Positions 26,686 to 38,331 are shown, numbered from the stretch's first letter. The stretch: 64,000 nucleotides of DNA from Colwellia sp. 1_MG-2023 (GCF_030546755.1 NZ_JAUOPE010000005.1:94411-158410); one strand, 5' to 3'. Translations and numbers: made by a program. The notes: a model not told the origin generated them from the letters alone.

Positions 26686-29600
26686 TTATTTTAACCAACG
26701 CGTTAACACTTCTTCGAGTTTATTCGGGTTTACAGGTTTTGATATGAAGTCGTCCATTCCGACAGAGATACACTTAGCTTGATCTCCTTTCATAGAGTTT
26801 GCCGTCATGGCGATTATTGGTATTTTTCTATTCAATACTTCAGAGTGTTCTGCTCTAATATTTTTCGTTGCTTCATAACCATCCATAATGGGCATTTGGC
26901 AGTCCATTAGCACTAAATCAAACGGTAAATCTTTTAAAGAACTAAGTGCTTCTTTACCATTCGCTGCTACATCAACTTGTATGCCGAACTTTTGCAGTAA
27001 TCCTTGTGCAACCCGTTGATTTATGGCGTTATCTTCTACCACTAACACTCTTGCTTTAAATTGAGGAATTTGATGAGCTGTTAAATGGTTAGTAAGCTTT
27101 TTGTCTGAAGCGTTCACGCCAGAAACTTTTTTCAGGGTTTTATATAAAATAGATTCATCGATTGGTTTGTTTAAATAACCATTAAAGCCAACGGCTTTAA
27201 GTAAATCGCTATCGCCTCTAAGACCTTGTGAAGTCAGCATTACTAGGCGTGTATCTGCTAGATTTTTTTTACTTTTTATTACTTTACCTAATTGTACGCC
27301 ATCCATTTCAGGCATTTGCATATCTAAAATTGCAATTTGAAAAGGTGAGCCTTGATCAGCAGCCTCATTAAGTGTTATCAAAGCATTTTTACCTGAATCA
27401 ACCGCAGTACTTTTTGCCTGCCATTTGTTTAATAATTGCGTTAATAAGGTTCTGTTCGTTAGGTTGTCATCTACGATGAGTATTTTTTGATCTTGTAGAT
27501 TATCGAGCGATTCTTTAGATAAAGCGCAATGGGCGTTTTCAACATTTAATGTGAACCAAAATGTTGAGCCTTGACCTTCTGTACTTTTTACCCCTATTTC
27601 ACCTCCCATCATTTCTACTAATTGTTTGCTAATCGTTAAACCTAAACCAGTGCCACCAAATTTCCGGGTTGTTGAATTGTCTGCTTGACTAAATCTTTCA
27701 AACAGGTTCTTTTGTTTCTCTTTACTGATCCCTATTCCCGTATCTTTAATTTCAAAGCATAATTTTGTTCGTTGTTTGGACTGTTCTACGACACGACAAA
27801 ATACTGAAACTTCACCTTTGTCGGTAAATTTAATTGCATTACTGATTAAATTATTAAGTATTTGTCTAATCCGGCCAGGATCAGCGATATAAGATTGGTT
27901 GGACATGCTATTGCCAGGACAAATTAAGTCTAATCCTTTTTCGTGTGCCTGAAAAGCAATGCTACTCCCGATTTCATGTAAGAGTATACTCAAATCAAAT
28001 TCAAGTGGTTCAAGATCTAACATTCCCGCTTCAATTTTAGAAAAATCTAGAATATCGTTAATAATAATTAACAAAGATTCAGCACTGTATTTTACGGTTG
28101 AAGCAAAGTTTATTTGCTCTTGTGTTAATTGGGTGTCAAGCAAAAGGTTGGTCATACCGATAACACCATTCATTGGTGTGCGGATCTCGTGACTCATGTT
28201 TGCTAAGAATTCATTTTTCGATTCATTGGCAACTTCCGCTTGTTTTTTTGCGTCAGCTAAACGTGCTATGGCTGATTTTTGACGGGTAATATCTGTTAGA
28301 ACAGAAATGTAGCCACCAAGCTTATTTTCATTATTGTAAAAAGGCACTATGGTTGTATCTACCCAAAACCGTTCGCCACTTTTCGTGCGGTTACAAATTT
28401 CACCATTCCAATGGCCACCTTTTAAAACAATTAAATACATTTCGCGCCAAAAAGCCGATGGATGCTGATCAGATTTAAGTATGCTATGATTTCTGCCTAT
28501 TAGTTCTTGATGACTATAACCACTAATCGCACAAAATTTGTCATTGGCATAAACGATATTGCCTTTAATATCAGAAACCGAAACAAGTGAATGTACGTCC
28601 ATTGCTTTTTTTTGAGCGGCTAGATCACGCTGAGTCGCAATTAATTGCTGTTCATTTTCTTGGCGTATAGACACTTCTTTTTTAAGACGTAGATTCATTC
28701 GATAAAAGATAAAAATGATCAAGATTAAAAAGGCTAGTATCGGCAGAGACCAAAAAAGAATCGTAGTAATATTTGCGCCTGATTGAACATGAATGGATAA
28801 CCAATTATTTGCGATGGCGGCACGTTGTTTTTCTGTCATCGATAGAAATGTTTTATTTAAAATAGGGACTAATGGTTCCAGCCCTTTACGAACCGCCATG
28901 GTTAATTCTAGTTTATATGGCGTAAAAGCGGTGATAATAATATCATTGAGTTTATGCTTATTGATTTCGTAGTTTATAGTCGCAATAGAGTCCATAAAAG
29001 CATCGATTTTTCCTGATTGTAAGAGCTTCAAACCTTCTTCTACGGTATTAACACTGATTAACTCAATATTGGGGTGTTTTTGCTGAATAAGTTCGTCATA
29101 GACATAATCAGTAATTAAACCGAGCTTTTTGTTGTCTAGCGAGCTTAAACTTTCGGCATAATAAGCATTTTCCTTACTTACTAGCACTAAGGATATTTCA
29201 AAGTAAGGTTCGGTAAAATTGATGTTTTTTGCTCGCTCTTCGGTAAAGAAAATAGCTGACATTACATCTACATTTCCTTGCTTAAACCCTGCAAAGGCTT
29301 GTGCCCAAGATAGTTCTTTTTGAGGCATGAAAGTTACGTTAAGCTTTGATTCGGCGTGCTTGATGTAATCTGCTGATATGCCACTAAACTCTTTATTTTC
29401 ATCGTAAAATTCAAACGGTGCCCATTGAGGATCTACGCCGAGAGAAAAAGCATTATTTTTTAGTAACCAATTATTTTCTTCTTCAGTTAATAATGGCATA
29501 TGAGGGAATGTATCAAAAAATGGTTTTAAGGCAGGTAGCCAATGTCTTTCTAATGCAACGACTTCTTCAACAGGAATATTTTCGATACCTTCATTAATCT

Positions 29601-30300
29601 TTGCTAATAATTCTGGTTGTTCTTTAGCAATTAAGCCGAAGACATTATTTGATAATATTACTTCGTCTGAAATAACGAATACGCCACTAATGCCTCTCTT
29701 CGCCAATTCAGCCATTGCATGGGGTAATTCTGCGATAACACCTTGAATTTCATTGTTGCTATCTTCTAATAAACGAGTGATTGCTTGATTAAAGTCTTCG
29801 TGATTAACCACGTTAACATTTGGAAAATTATTTTTAACATAAGTTTCTTGGTAGCTAAGGCGCTTGGTTGAAATTTTTATACCGTCAAGTTCACTGAGTT
29901 TTGTGGATTTATCGAAATTTCGCTTATAAATAACTCTGGATTGGACATTATGTATCGGTAAGGTAAAGTCTGCCCACTGTTCGCGCTCAGTATTTTTAAA
30001 CAACCCAGCGTGCATGGTATTTTTTAGTTTAATTAACTGCAGGCCATCTTCGAGAGAGCGTAGCGAAATTTTAATTGGTGTATTGTTTGTTTTTGCCCAT
30101 AGTTGCCAAAATTCTATATAAAGCCCACTTGGTGAGCCATTTGGTAACATAAAACTAAAAGGGTAATTTTTTTCTAGGGCTACAATATGTATAGGAGTCT
30201 TTTCTTTTGACGTATTTTCTTCAGCCAATGAACACGGACTACATAATAGCGTGGCAATAAAAAAGCAATGGAAGAGGATTCTTAATTTCATAATACTCAT
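26686..30300 (-). CDS. Hybrid sensor histidine kinase with two periplasmic binding domains
   Basis: 1204 residues. Signal peptide (about 1-26); two tandem SBP_bac_3-like sensor domains (about 30-260 and 275-505, the second with [20 protein letters not shown]); one membrane helix (about 515-537); PAS domain (about 560-680, [18 protein letters not shown]); HisKA with phospho-acceptor His in [15 protein letters not shown]; HATPase with FKIEAGML-type and [12 protein letters not shown] segments; then two receivers ([14 protein letters not shown] with [24 protein letters not shown] with [14 protein letters not shown]). The architecture is BvgS/EvgS-like but lacks the C-terminal HPt domain; phosphate would leave through a separate HPt protein. 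No cognate response regulator is adjacent. The ligand is probably an amino acid-like solute. Confidence 0.9.
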   Translation of the reverse strand: MSIMKLRILFHCFFIATLLCSPCSLAEENTSKEKTPIHIVALEKNYPFSFMLPNGSPSGLYIEFWQLWAKTNNTPIKISLRSLEDGLQLIKLKNTMHAGLFKNTEREQWADFTLPIHNVQSRVIYKRNFDKSTKLSELDGIKISTKRLSYQETYVKNNFPNVNVVNHEDFNQAITRLLEDSNNEIQGVIAELPHAMAELAKRGISGVFVISDEVILSNNVFGLIAKEQPELLAKINEGIENIPVEEVVALERHWLPALKPFFDTFPHMPLLTEEENNWLLKNNAFSLGVDPQWAPFEFYDENKEFSGISADYIKHAESKLNVTFMPQKELSWAQAFAGFKQGNVDVMSAIFFTEERAKNINFTEPYFEISLVLVSKENAYYAESLSSLDNKKLGLITDYVYDELIQQKHPNIELISVNTVEEGLKLLQSGKIDAFMDSIATINYEINKHKLNDIIITAFTPYKLELTMAVRKGLEPLVPILNKTFLSMTEKQRAAIANNWLSIHVQSGANITTILFWSLPILAFLILIIFIFYRMNLRLKKEVSIRQENEQQLIATQRDLAAQKKAMDVHSLVSVSDIKGNIVYANDKFCAISGYSHQELIGRNHSILKSDQHPSAFWREMYLIVLKGGHWNGEICNRTKSGERFWVDTTIVPFYNNENKLGGYISVLTDITRQKSAIARLADAKKQAEVANESKNEFLANMSHEIRTPMNGVIGMTNLLLDTQLTQEQINFASTVKYSAESLLIIINDILDFSKIEAGMLDLEPLEFDLSILLHEIGSSIAFQAHEKGLDLICPGNSMSNQSYIADPGRIRQILNNLISNAIKFTDKGEVSVFCRVVEQSKQRTKLCFEIKDTGIGISKEKQKNLFERFSQADNSTTRKFGGTGLGLTISKQLVEMMGGEIGVKSTEGQGSTFWFTLNVENAHCALSKESLDNLQDQKILIVDDNLTNRTLLTQLLNKWQAKSTAVDSGKNALITLNEAADQGSPFQIAILDMQMPEMDGVQLGKVIKSKKNLADTRLVMLTSQGLRGDSDLLKAVGFNGYLNKPIDESILYKTLKKVSGVNASDKKLTNHLTAHQIPQFKARVLVVEDNAINQRVAQGLLQKFGIQVDVAANGKEALSSLKDLPFDLVLMDCQMPIMDGYEATKNIRAEHSEVLNRKIPIIAMTANSMKGDQAKCISVGMDDFISKPVNPNKLEEVLTRWLK

Positions 30301-30571
30301 AGTAGTATAACTAAAGACATTTGTTTATTTTTAGTTTGTTTTTTAATGTATTAGCTATATTTTTAACATAAGTTTAAAGTGAAAAATATGGTTTAGACAT
30401 TCTAGTGTGAGTCATTAAAAAGGTTTGGCTGATAAAAGAGAATAATAAACTCAAAGATTGTACATGCATCATAAGTTATGAGCAGACAAGTAAAACTCAA
30501 ATCATGCTTACGTGAAGAGTGTAGTGTTAACCGATAATGGCAGTACTTTTGTGTAAAAGCTAAAACGAGTA

Positions 30572-30979
30572 TTATGTAGTCAGTCCTGTCGCTTTAGCAA
30601 CGTCTAAAGTGTCAATATGTTGTTGAAAACGTACGGCTTTACCTTCTTTCATTGTCCAAATATGTACCGCCTGAGGATTCATCGACACGCCTGTTTTTTT
30701 GAATGTGCCAACATATTTTCCGGTGGCTATTATGTGATCTCCAGCGTCATATAATGTATTCATATGTACGGCAAATTTATCCCACTCGCCACCACAACGT
30801 GCAAATACACCTTCTAAAACGGCTTGCGGGCCTTGGTAGGGATTGTTATCAGCATAAGGGAAATTTTCTGCTTCATTCCAGATAATATCTTCGTGTAATA
30901 CAGCTAAAACATTTGGCATATCACCGTTTGTAAAAGCTGTATAAAGTTCTTTAATGGCGTCATAGTTTTGTGAAGACAT
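30572..30979 (-). CDS. SnoaL-like / nuclear transport factor 2 fold protein
   Basis: 135 residues with the ketosteroid-isomerase-like cone fold: an N-terminal helix (NYDAIKELYTAFTNGDMPNVLAVL), the HEDIIWNEAENFPY strand, and the beta sheet ending MKEGKAVRFQQHIDTLDVAKATGL, a typical SnoaL/limonene-epoxide-hydrolase-like pattern. Such proteins bind or transform small hydrophobic compounds; the function of this one is unknown. Single gene. Confidence 0.75.
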   Translation of the reverse strand: MSSQNYDAIKELYTAFTNGDMPNVLAVLHEDIIWNEAENFPYADNNPYQGPQAVLEGVFARCGGEWDKFAVHMNTLYDAGDHIIATGKYVGTFKKTGVSMNPQAVHIWTMKEGKAVRFQQHIDTLDVAKATGLTT

Positions 30980-31274
30980 GTTTTTTCCTTGTAAAAAAGT
31001 GTTGTTATAAAGAATGTTAAATTTTATTGTTATTTTAACGTGTTAAGGATGCAAATATTATCCGGTTCAAATTCAGTACTATAAATATAGGGCTTAAGAA
31101 AGCTTTACGCCAATTGTTTATCTTGAGGAAAATAAACGGTGATGCCTTTGTTTTTTAGTTATAAATAATGTTTAAATTTTCAGTTTTAATTTAATGTAAA
31201 AAAAGCACGTGAAGCTATTCGTCGTATGATAAAATTTGTGCATACCTTTAAGTTAAAACGAAAAATGATTAGAC

Positions 31275-32033
31275 ATGTCGATTCAGGAATTATTAACGCC
31301 AATTTTATCCTTCCTTAAATGTGAAACACCACAAGCGTGGCTTGATGAAGCCGTTAAAAAAGAGAATTTAGATATAATTCTCATTGATCACTTAATTTGC
31401 GAATTAAAAGCCGCGCAAAGTGCGATGTTTTTAATTCGAAAATATGCCGTAGATAAAGAAAGTGCCAATGCACTTTTAGCTTGGCTTGAACCTTTTGAGA
31501 CCTTTATTTATAAACGTGAAGGTGATTGGCGTGAATTACCAGCAAAGAATAAGTTATCTAAAACGGTGATCCCAAAGTCAAATGCTAAATACGGACAAGA
31601 TCTCATCGATAAAATGGTGGTGTTAATCAAAGAAGAACTTCATCATTTTTATCAAGTATTAGAAATAATGGATGAGTATGGTGTTGAATATAAAAGTATC
31701 ACGCCATGTCGTTACGCAAAAGGTATGCTGCGTAATGTTAAAACGTTCGAACCTGATGCTATGGTTGATAAGTTAATTGTTGGGGCCTATATCGAGGCTA
31801 GATCTTGTGAGCGATTTGCCAAATTAGCGCCACATGTTGATAAACGCTTAGGGGATTTTTACATCTCATTATTACGCTCTGAAGCAAGGCATTATCAAGA
31901 TTACCTCACTTTAGCCCAAGAAATATCAGGTCAGGATATTGCGGAACGAGTACAGTTTTTTGGTGAGGTAGAAGCCAAGCTAATTTTATCTGACGACCAA
32001 GACTTTAAATTCCACAGTGGCGTTCCTGCGTAA
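31275..32033 (+). CDS. miaE: tRNA-(ms2io6A37) hydroxylase MiaE
   Basis: Oxygen-dependent hydroxylation of ms2i6A at position 37 of tRNAs reading U-starting codons. 252 residues, four-helix ferritin-like diiron fold. Ligand motifs visible: Glu in HLICELKAAQSAM, E-x2-H in IKEELHHFYQVLE, Glu in AYIEARSCERF and E-x2-H in RSEARHYQDYL. Length and the conserved start (LLTPILSFLKCETPQAWLDEA) fit MiaE. Stands alone between unrelated genes. Confidence 0.93.
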   Translation: MSIQELLTPILSFLKCETPQAWLDEAVKKENLDIILIDHLICELKAAQSAMFLIRKYAVDKESANALLAWLEPFETFIYKREGDWRELPAKNKLSKTVIPKSNAKYGQDLIDKMVVLIKEELHHFYQVLEIMDEYGVEYKSITPCRYAKGMLRNVKTFEPDAMVDKLIVGAYIEARSCERFAKLAPHVDKRLGDFYISLLRSEARHYQDYLTLAQEISGQDIAERVQFFGEVEAKLILSDDQDFKFHSGVPA

Positions 32034-32142
32034 AGTCACTGACATATTCGCAATTTTTCTCAGTTCTGTTTATTATCTTTAGTTATTCGATAGAACTTCT
32101 TGTCTTTCAACGCTCATATAATAATAAAATAGGGAATTACAC

Positions 32143-34011
32143 ATGAAAATAGCACTTACCTTAGTGGCAGTAGGTATTTTAACTGCATGCCAACCTAGTT
32201 CAGTTTCTCAAGACTCTAACAACACCTCAGCGACTAAGCCATCATCTAGCATAGAGAATACAGCGCTTTCTGAAAGTGAACGTTTAAATGAATGGTTTGC
32301 AGTGAAATATGAAGAAGACTTGCAAATGAGCCCTATGATGTTGACGTTTTTAGGGCGAAAAGAAAAGTATGACCAAATAGATGATATGAGTGAGGCGGCA
32401 GAAAAAAAACGACTTGATTGGCAAGCAAAGACAGTTTCAGATTTAAAGGCTCAGTTTGATTATGATAAATTGGATGATGAAGCTAAGACCTCTTACGGTA
32501 TTTGGATACATCAATATGAACAAGCGTTAGCCGGTCAAAAGTATAACCATAATCAATATATTTTTACTCAATTCAATGGTATTCAAGCATTTGCTGCACA
32601 ATTTCTGATCAACTTTCATAAAGTAGAAAATGAAAATGACATGATCGCGTATAACAAGCGTATATCTGGCGTGGCAACCGCAATTGAACAACTGTTGGTT
32701 CGAGCAAAAGAAAATGCCAGTAAAGGTGTGAGACCCCCTCGCTTTGCTTACCAAGGGGTGATTGAGCAAGCGAAGAATTTGATTGCTGGCGCACCTTTTA
32801 TAGAAAGTAAAAATGATGTGCCTTTATGGGCTGATGCGAAAAGAAAAGTTGCCAGTTTAGTTGCAAGTAACGAAATCGATGATACGCGTGCTGCTGAACT
32901 TGAAGCGCAGGCGAAATCAGCATTAAATGATGCTTTTTTGCCGAGCTATCAAGCTTTAATTTCATGGTTTGAGGAAGATATTGCCAATACCGATGCTATC
33001 GCGAAAGGGGTGTCTAGCCAACCTAATGGAGAGGACTTTTATAATTTCAGATTAAAAGCGTCAACCACGACTGAACTAACGTCGGATGAGATCCATAGTT
33101 TAGGCGTTTCTGAAGTTGCTCGTATTACCACAGAAATGAATACCATTAAAGATAAGGTTGCATTTGAAGGTGATTTACAAGAGTTTTTCACCTTCATTAA
33201 AACAGATGAACAATTTTTCTTTTCTAATACTGATGATGGCAGGTTAGGCTATATCAGTGAGACAGAAAAACACTTAGCGGCTATTAATCAAGAATTGCCA
33301 AAATTCTTTGGTATTTTGCCTAAAGCTGAATTAGTGGTTAAACGCGTTGAATCTTTTAGAGAGCAAGATGGTGCTGCACAGCATTATTTTCCCGGCACTC
33401 CTGATGGTTCAAGACCAGGTGTTTACTATGCACACCTTTCAGATATGAGTGCAATGCCCAAAAATGAAATGGAAGGCGTGGCTTATCACGAAGGTAACCC
33501 AGGTCATCATATGCAAATTTCAATTGCACAAGAATTAACCTCTATTCCTCAATTTAGAACTCAAGCTAACTTTACAGCCTACAGTGAAGGTTGGGGATTG
33601 TATGCTGAGTTGTTAGCTAAAGAAATGGGGCGTTATCAAGACCCATACTCTGATTTTGGCCGATTAGTAAATGAAATGTGGCGTGCAGTTAGGTTGGTTG
33701 TTGACACAGGATTACATGCAAAAGGTTGGACAGAGCAGCAAGCTATTGAGTATTTTAAAGAAAAAACACCTATTGCAGAAGAAGCGATTGTTTCTGAAGT
33801 TAGACGTTATCTTGTGCTACCAGGTCAAGCGACATCATATAAAATTGGCATGTTAAAAATTATGGAACTAAGGGCGCTTGCTGAAAAAATGTTAGGTGAC
33901 AAATTCGATATTAGAGGATTTCACGATACAGTACTAAGTGGTGGGGCTATGCCTTTATCTGCATTAGAACTGCGTGTTACTAACTGGATTGATAGAATGA
34001 AATCGAGCTAA
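32143..34011 (+). CDS. DUF885 family lipoprotein, putative metallopeptidase
   Basis: 622 residues. Lipoprotein signal with lipobox GILTAC (Cys about residue 16) followed by a Ser/Thr-rich linker. DUF885 body (about 40-615) with the HEGNPGHHMQIS motif (about 448) resembling the family zinc site HExxPGHH, a later Glu in AYSEGWGLYAELL, and the C-terminal LPGQATSYKIGMLKIMELR. DUF885 proteins look like zinc carboxypeptidases, but substrates are unproven. Gln after the lipobox Cys suggests outer-membrane sorting. Confidence 0.88.
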   Translation: MKIALTLVAVGILTACQPSSVSQDSNNTSATKPSSSIENTALSESERLNEWFAVKYEEDLQMSPMMLTFLGRKEKYDQIDDMSEAAEKKRLDWQAKTVSDLKAQFDYDKLDDEAKTSYGIWIHQYEQALAGQKYNHNQYIFTQFNGIQAFAAQFLINFHKVENENDMIAYNKRISGVATAIEQLLVRAKENASKGVRPPRFAYQGVIEQAKNLIAGAPFIESKNDVPLWADAKRKVASLVASNEIDDTRAAELEAQAKSALNDAFLPSYQALISWFEEDIANTDAIAKGVSSQPNGEDFYNFRLKASTTTELTSDEIHSLGVSEVARITTEMNTIKDKVAFEGDLQEFFTFIKTDEQFFFSNTDDGRLGYISETEKHLAAINQELPKFFGILPKAELVVKRVESFREQDGAAQHYFPGTPDGSRPGVYYAHLSDMSAMPKNEMEGVAYHEGNPGHHMQISIAQELTSIPQFRTQANFTAYSEGWGLYAELLAKEMGRYQDPYSDFGRLVNEMWRAVRLVVDTGLHAKGWTEQQAIEYFKEKTPIAEEAIVSEVRRYLVLPGQATSYKIGMLKIMELRALAEKMLGDKFDIRGFHDTVLSGGAMPLSALELRVTNWIDRMKSS

Positions 34012-34078
34012 TTTTAACTTGATAAATGGATGGATTTCGTAACTGTGATTCTATATCTGTAAGTTTATAATCCACAAT

Positions 34079-34107
34079 AAAAAGTCAGCGTAATTGCTGA
34101 CTTTTTT
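34079..34107. terminator. Bidirectional terminator between DUF885 and GGDEF genes
   Basis: AAAAAGTCAGC pairs with GCTGACTTTTTT across GTAATT. A and T runs on the two sides suit both convergent genes. Confidence 0.88.
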
Positions 34108-34139
34108 AATTCGAAAAAATACTTTATTAAAATACTAAC

Positions 34140-35141
34140 TTATAAAACAACACAACAGTTTCTACCGGCATGCTTCGCTTGATAAAGGGCAGAATCAGCT
34201 ACTTCAAACACTGATTTCCAGTTTTGATATTCTTGATACTCAGCAACCCCTGCTGAGATTGAAATTGAAGGTAAATAGGTATTCGATTTTTTTTGTTTTA
34301 ATTTTAAATTTGTAATGGCAATACGAATTTTTTCGGCGATGTTTTTAGCTTCTTCTTTCGTTTTATTCGCTAATACCACCATAAACTCTTCTCCACCAAA
34401 GCGCACTGCAAAGTCAGTAGAGCTAATATGATCTTGTATGGTTGAAGCAACTCTTTGAATGACTTTATCACCAATTGCATGACCAAATTCGTCATTAAAT
34501 TTTTTAAAATGATCAATATCAATAGAAACCGACGCATGAGTACTTTCCAGAGCTAGGTCTTTGAGTTTCTCTTCACATCCTCTACGGTTATATAAACCAG
34601 TCAATGAATCACGCATGGCTTCTTCACGCGATGCTTTTAATTGTGACTTCAATTGATTAACTTTGTTGTATGTTTTTTCAAGCTCACTGGTTAGATCATT
34701 ATGCTGTTGCTGTGAATCTATTAAGGTTGAATTGATAAATCTTACCAGCGGCTTTAATGAACTCGCTTGATCTGAATTGGCTAATACTCGGTCAGCTTTT
34801 TTGAAATTTTTGGCGATCTGTTCGCCATTAATTGCTTGGCGTTCTAATTGTTCCATTGTTGATGTTAAGGTGTTTTCAAAAGGGGTGATAAACATCTTTT
34901 CAACATCTTCAGAGTTTGAGAAAAACTCGAGAAATAACGATTCAATAAACACAGCATCTAACGAACCATTCCAACTAATATACTCATCAAGCAAGAGATT
35001 CATTTTTTCATCTTTCTTAGATAAGTAATAATAAATGACAGAAAAATTAATTGGTGTAGGAGATACTTCATAATTACAGAGGAATTTGATTGTCTCTTCA
35101 CTAAGTTTTACGGCGGATGAATAAGTATCGTGAGTATTCAT
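34140..35141 (-). CDS. GGDEF domain diguanylate cyclase
   Basis: 333 residues, soluble. An N-terminal helical sensory region (about 1-165) with a coiled coil (QQQHNDLTSELEKTYNKVNQLKSQ) leads to a GGDEF domain (about 170-333). Signature RFGGEEF is intact, as are DSLTGLYNRRGCEEKL and SIDIDHFKKFNDEFGH, so it should make c-di-GMP. The RxxD inhibitory site normally five residues before GGEEF is not present (SSTD), so product inhibition may be weak. The N-terminus resembles regions in other Alteromonadales GGDEF proteins without a named fold. Confidence 0.9.
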   Translation of the reverse strand: MNTHDTYSSAVKLSEETIKFLCNYEVSPTPINFSVIYYYLSKKDEKMNLLLDEYISWNGSLDAVFIESLFLEFFSNSEDVEKMFITPFENTLTSTMEQLERQAINGEQIAKNFKKADRVLANSDQASSLKPLVRFINSTLIDSQQQHNDLTSELEKTYNKVNQLKSQLKASREEAMRDSLTGLYNRRGCEEKLKDLALESTHASVSIDIDHFKKFNDEFGHAIGDKVIQRVASTIQDHISSTDFAVRFGGEEFMVVLANKTKEEAKNIAEKIRIAITNLKLKQKKSNTYLPSISISAGVAEYQEYQNWKSVFEVADSALYQAKHAGRNCCVVL

Positions 35142-35474
35142 TAATATTCCCTTAAAATAACTCTAACTGATTGGTAAACTATGTGATGACTTGCTATCAA
35201 TCATAGTAAATATTTAAATATCTACAACTACATTTTTTGGTACTTTAAAATTCCGAGTAATAATTAAATCAAAAGAAGAGCTCTATATAATGATTGTTAT
35301 GTGTAGATTACTTTCTTTTATATTTTGCTATAAACATTTGATTAATAATGTGATGGTATTTATTAATAAGTTGTTAATAAACACTTTTAGCTTAAATGAA
35401 TTTCTCTTTTAGGTAAATTATACTTTTGTATAAAGTGATCATAAAAGTTATCAAAACTTTGTTAAAAGTAATAT
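35142..35474. other. AT-rich intergenic region
   Basis: 333 bp between the start of the GGDEF gene and the end of lpxH, both on the minus strand. Very AT-rich, presumably holding the GGDEF promoter. I see no gene, strong hairpin or clear operator. Confidence 0.4.
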
Positions 35475-36227
35475 TTAGTTCGATGAAAGAGGGTTAAATA
35501 ATAGCTCTTTATTCTTAGGGGTAACTTTAAGCCAAGCGCCTTGTTCGTACCAATCACCTAAAACAATTCTTTGCGCAGGAAGGTTATTTGCGGTTATTTG
35601 ATGCGTGAAAGGTCTATGTGTATGGCCATGGATTAATACTTGAGATTGATATTGCTCTAGGCAGGTAACCACTTCGGATTCAGTCACATCCATAATATCT
35701 TGTGATTTTATTGCTGTCGCGGCGGCACTTTGTGAACGGTAGTTCTCTGCTATTTTTCTTCGCACAAAAAGCGGTAAACTTTTAATGATGGCTTGCCACC
35801 ACCAAGAACGAGATTTTTTGCGAAATGCTTGGTAGTCAACATCGCGCGTGCATAACGTGTCACCATGCATAATCACCACAGGCTCCCCATATAAATTTAT
35901 TAATGTAACTTCGGGTAACAGCGTCATCCCCGACATTATTGCATAGCGTTTTCCTAATAAGAAATCGCGATTGCCATGAATGTAAAAAATAGGGATATTT
36001 TTATCGGCAAGTGCTTTCAGAGCGGCAGCAATTTCATGAATAAATTCGTTGGTATCATCATCGCCAATCCAGTATTCAAATAAATCGCCGAGAATATATA
36101 AGGCTTCGGCATTTACTGCTTCGTTTTTTAAAAACGATAAAAAACAGGCCGTTATATCAGGCCTGTTTTGTGCTAAATGTAAATCAGCGATGAAATATGT
36201 TACCGCTGATTTATCCGGTGTTGCCAT
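35475..36227 (-). CDS. lpxH: UDP-2,3-diacylglucosamine diphosphatase
   Basis: Hydrolyses UDP-2,3-diacylglucosamine to lipid X in lipid A synthesis, at the inner face of the inner membrane. 250 residues of the calcineurin-like phosphoesterase fold with all metal motifs: FIADLHL, GDLFEYWIGDDD, HGNRDFLLG, VVIMHGDTLCTRD, and HGHTHRP near the end. It starts 5 bp after ppiB ends, so the two are one operon; the ppiB-lpxH pair divergent from cysS is common in gammaproteobacteria. Confidence 0.95.
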   Translation of the reverse strand: MATPDKSAVTYFIADLHLAQNRPDITACFLSFLKNEAVNAEALYILGDLFEYWIGDDDTNEFIHEIAAALKALADKNIPIFYIHGNRDFLLGKRYAIMSGMTLLPEVTLINLYGEPVVIMHGDTLCTRDVDYQAFRKKSRSWWWQAIIKSLPLFVRRKIAENYRSQSAAATAIKSQDIMDVTESEVVTCLEQYQSQVLIHGHTHRPFTHQITANNLPAQRIVLGDWYEQGAWLKVTPKNKELLFNPLSSN

Positions 36228-36232
36228 CGTGT

Positions 36233-36724
36233 TTATTCTACAATTGTGCTTTCAATGATAATTTCTTCTTTCGGTACATCATCATGATGACCTAAACGAC
36301 CTGTATCCACTAAAGTCATTTTATCAACAATGTCCATGCCTTCGACCACTTCACCAAATACACAGTAACCCCAACCTTGTACCGATTCATTTTTAAAATC
36401 TAAAAAGTTATTATCGACTAAGTTAATAAAAAATTGAGCAGAGGCAGAATGTGGATCTTGCGTACGAGCCATTGCTAACGTACCACGCTTATTGCTTAAA
36501 CCATTACTTGCTTCATTTTCAATAGTTTCACGTGTTTCTTTTTCACCCATGCCTGATGAAAAACCACCGCCTTGTGCCATAAACCCTTTGATCACACGAT
36601 GAAAGATTGTGCCATTGTAAAAGCCATCTTCAGCATATTGTTGGAAATTTTTAGCGGTAATTGGCGCTTTATCAAAATCTAATGCAATTTTGATATCACC
36701 TAAAGTTGTTTTAAATGTGATCAT
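36233..36724 (-). CDS. ppiB: Cytoplasmic peptidyl-prolyl cis-trans isomerase B (cyclophilin)
   Basis: Catalyses proline isomerisation during folding. 163 residues, cyclophilin fold, with no signal peptide, so the cytoplasmic PpiB type. Active-site segments [38 protein letters not shown] and [15 protein letters not shown] are present. First gene of the ppiB-lpxH operon, divergent from cysS across about 148 bp. Confidence 0.95.
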   Translation of the reverse strand: MITFKTTLGDIKIALDFDKAPITAKNFQQYAEDGFYNGTIFHRVIKGFMAQGGGFSSGMGEKETRETIENEASNGLSNKRGTLAMARTQDPHSASAQFFINLVDNNFLDFKNESVQGWGYCVFGEVVEGMDIVDKMTLVDTGRLGHHDDVPKEEIIIESTIVE

Positions 36725-36872
36725 TTTAATGTACTCATAAGAAATAGTGTGAGAATTGTAACCTAAAGCAAGAATCTGTAAAGGGAAGTGATGACCATAG
36801 TTAATAGTTCGGGTACAATTATCGAAAATTTTATCTCAATCTATTCTTTTAAATTTGGAGTCAAGCAACCTC

Positions 36873-38267
36873 ATGTTACAGATATACAATACTTTAACCC
36901 GTAAAAAGGAAATTTTTACACCAATTCAACCCGGTAAAGTAGGTTTGTATGTTTGTGGTTGTACTGTTTATGACTTATGCCATATCGGTCACGCAAGAAC
37001 TTATATTAGTTTTGACAATATTGCGCGTTATTTACGTTTTTCTGGTTACGATGTGAATTACATACGTAACATCACGGATGTTGAAGATAAAATCATCAAT
37101 CGCGCCATTGAAAACAATGAAACGACGGAGCAATTAACTGAACGTACTATTGCCGCAATGCATGAAGACTTTGACGCATTAAACATGGCGCGTCCTAATC
37201 TTGAGCCGCGTGTGACCACTCATATGCCAGAAATTATTGCCATGATCGAAACGTTAATTGCCAAAAAGCATGCGTATATTGCTGGCGATAATGAACAAGG
37301 CGATGTGTTGTTTGACGTTTCAAGTTATCAAGATTATGGCAAACTTAGTGGCCAAAATTTAGAACAATTACAATCAGGCTCGCGTGTTGAAGTGGATGAA
37401 ACAAAACGTAATCCAATGGATTTTGTCTTGTGGAAATCAGCGAAACCTGAAGAGCCTAGTTGGGATTCTCCATGGGGAGCTGGTCGTCCAGGTTGGCACA
37501 TTGAATGTTCGGCAATGAATGCGAAAGTGCTAGGTAAGCATTTTGATATTCATGGCGGCGGCTCAGATCTACAATTTCCTCATCATGAAAATGAAGTAGC
37601 GCAAAGTTGTTGTGCGCTTGATACTCCTTATGTGAATTATTGGATCCATACGGGTATGGTGCAGGTTGACCAAGAAAAAATGTCTAAATCGTTAAATAAC
37701 TTTTTTACGATAAGAGAAGTGCTGTCAAAGTATGATCCTGAAACCACACGTTTTTTCTTAACCACAGGGCAGTATCGCAGCCAGCTGAATTATTCAACTG
37801 AAAATTTAGAGCAAGCACGTGCGTCAGTTGAAAGAATTTATACGGCTTTACGTGATGTTCCTGTTATTGAAGGTTTTGAATTAGATAAAGATAATACGTT
37901 TGTGAAGAATTTTTGCGCGGCAATGGATGACGACTTTAATACCCCAGAAGCATTAGCTGTGCTTTTTGAATTATCGAAAGAGCTGAACGTTGCTAAACAA
38001 AACAATGGTGAAAATACCGTTGAATTGGCATCGTTGTTAAAAGGCTTAGGTGGTCTATTAGGTTTATTACAGTTAGATCCAGCAAGCTTTCTTCAAGGGA
38101 CAGGAGATACTGACGAAGTGGCTGAAATAGAAGCGCTAATTAAGCAACGAAATGACGCTAGAGCTAATAAAGATTGGGCGAGTGCCGATGACGCACGTGA
38201 TAAATTAAAAGCACTGAACGTTATTTTAGAAGATAGTGCTGGCAAAACGACTTGGCGTAAAGCGTAA
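36873..38267 (+). CDS. cysS: Cysteinyl-tRNA synthetase
   Basis: Class I aminoacyl-tRNA synthetase charging tRNA-Cys. About 464 residues; HIGH motif in [16 protein letters not shown], zinc ligands Cys in YVCGCTVYD, Cys/His in [11 protein letters not shown] and HHENEVAQ, and the KMSKS loop [11 protein letters not shown]. The DALR-like C-terminal domain ends with [12 protein letters not shown] choose ATG 36873 ([13 protein letters not shown]), the family start; an in-frame TTG 18 bp earlier overlaps the likely ribosome site TTGGAG. Confidence 0.96.
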   Translation: MLQIYNTLTRKKEIFTPIQPGKVGLYVCGCTVYDLCHIGHARTYISFDNIARYLRFSGYDVNYIRNITDVEDKIINRAIENNETTEQLTERTIAAMHEDFDALNMARPNLEPRVTTHMPEIIAMIETLIAKKHAYIAGDNEQGDVLFDVSSYQDYGKLSGQNLEQLQSGSRVEVDETKRNPMDFVLWKSAKPEEPSWDSPWGAGRPGWHIECSAMNAKVLGKHFDIHGGGSDLQFPHHENEVAQSCCALDTPYVNYWIHTGMVQVDQEKMSKSLNNFFTIREVLSKYDPETTRFFLTTGQYRSQLNYSTENLEQARASVERIYTALRDVPVIEGFELDKDNTFVKNFCAAMDDDFNTPEALAVLFELSKELNVAKQNNGENTVELASLLKGLGGLLGLLQLDPASFLQGTGDTDEVAEIEALIKQRNDARANKDWASADDARDKLKALNVILEDSAGKTTWRKA

Positions 38268-38302
38268 TTTATAACAAGATGGTTTGAGTACAACTATAAA
38301 AC

Positions 38303-38331
38303 AAAGAGGCCAGCATTTTGCTGGCCTCTTT
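38303..38331. terminator. Bidirectional terminator between cysS and folD
   Basis: AAAGAGGCCAGC (38303-38314) pairs perfectly with GCTGGCCTCTTT (38320-38331). It serves both convergent genes. Confidence 0.92.
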
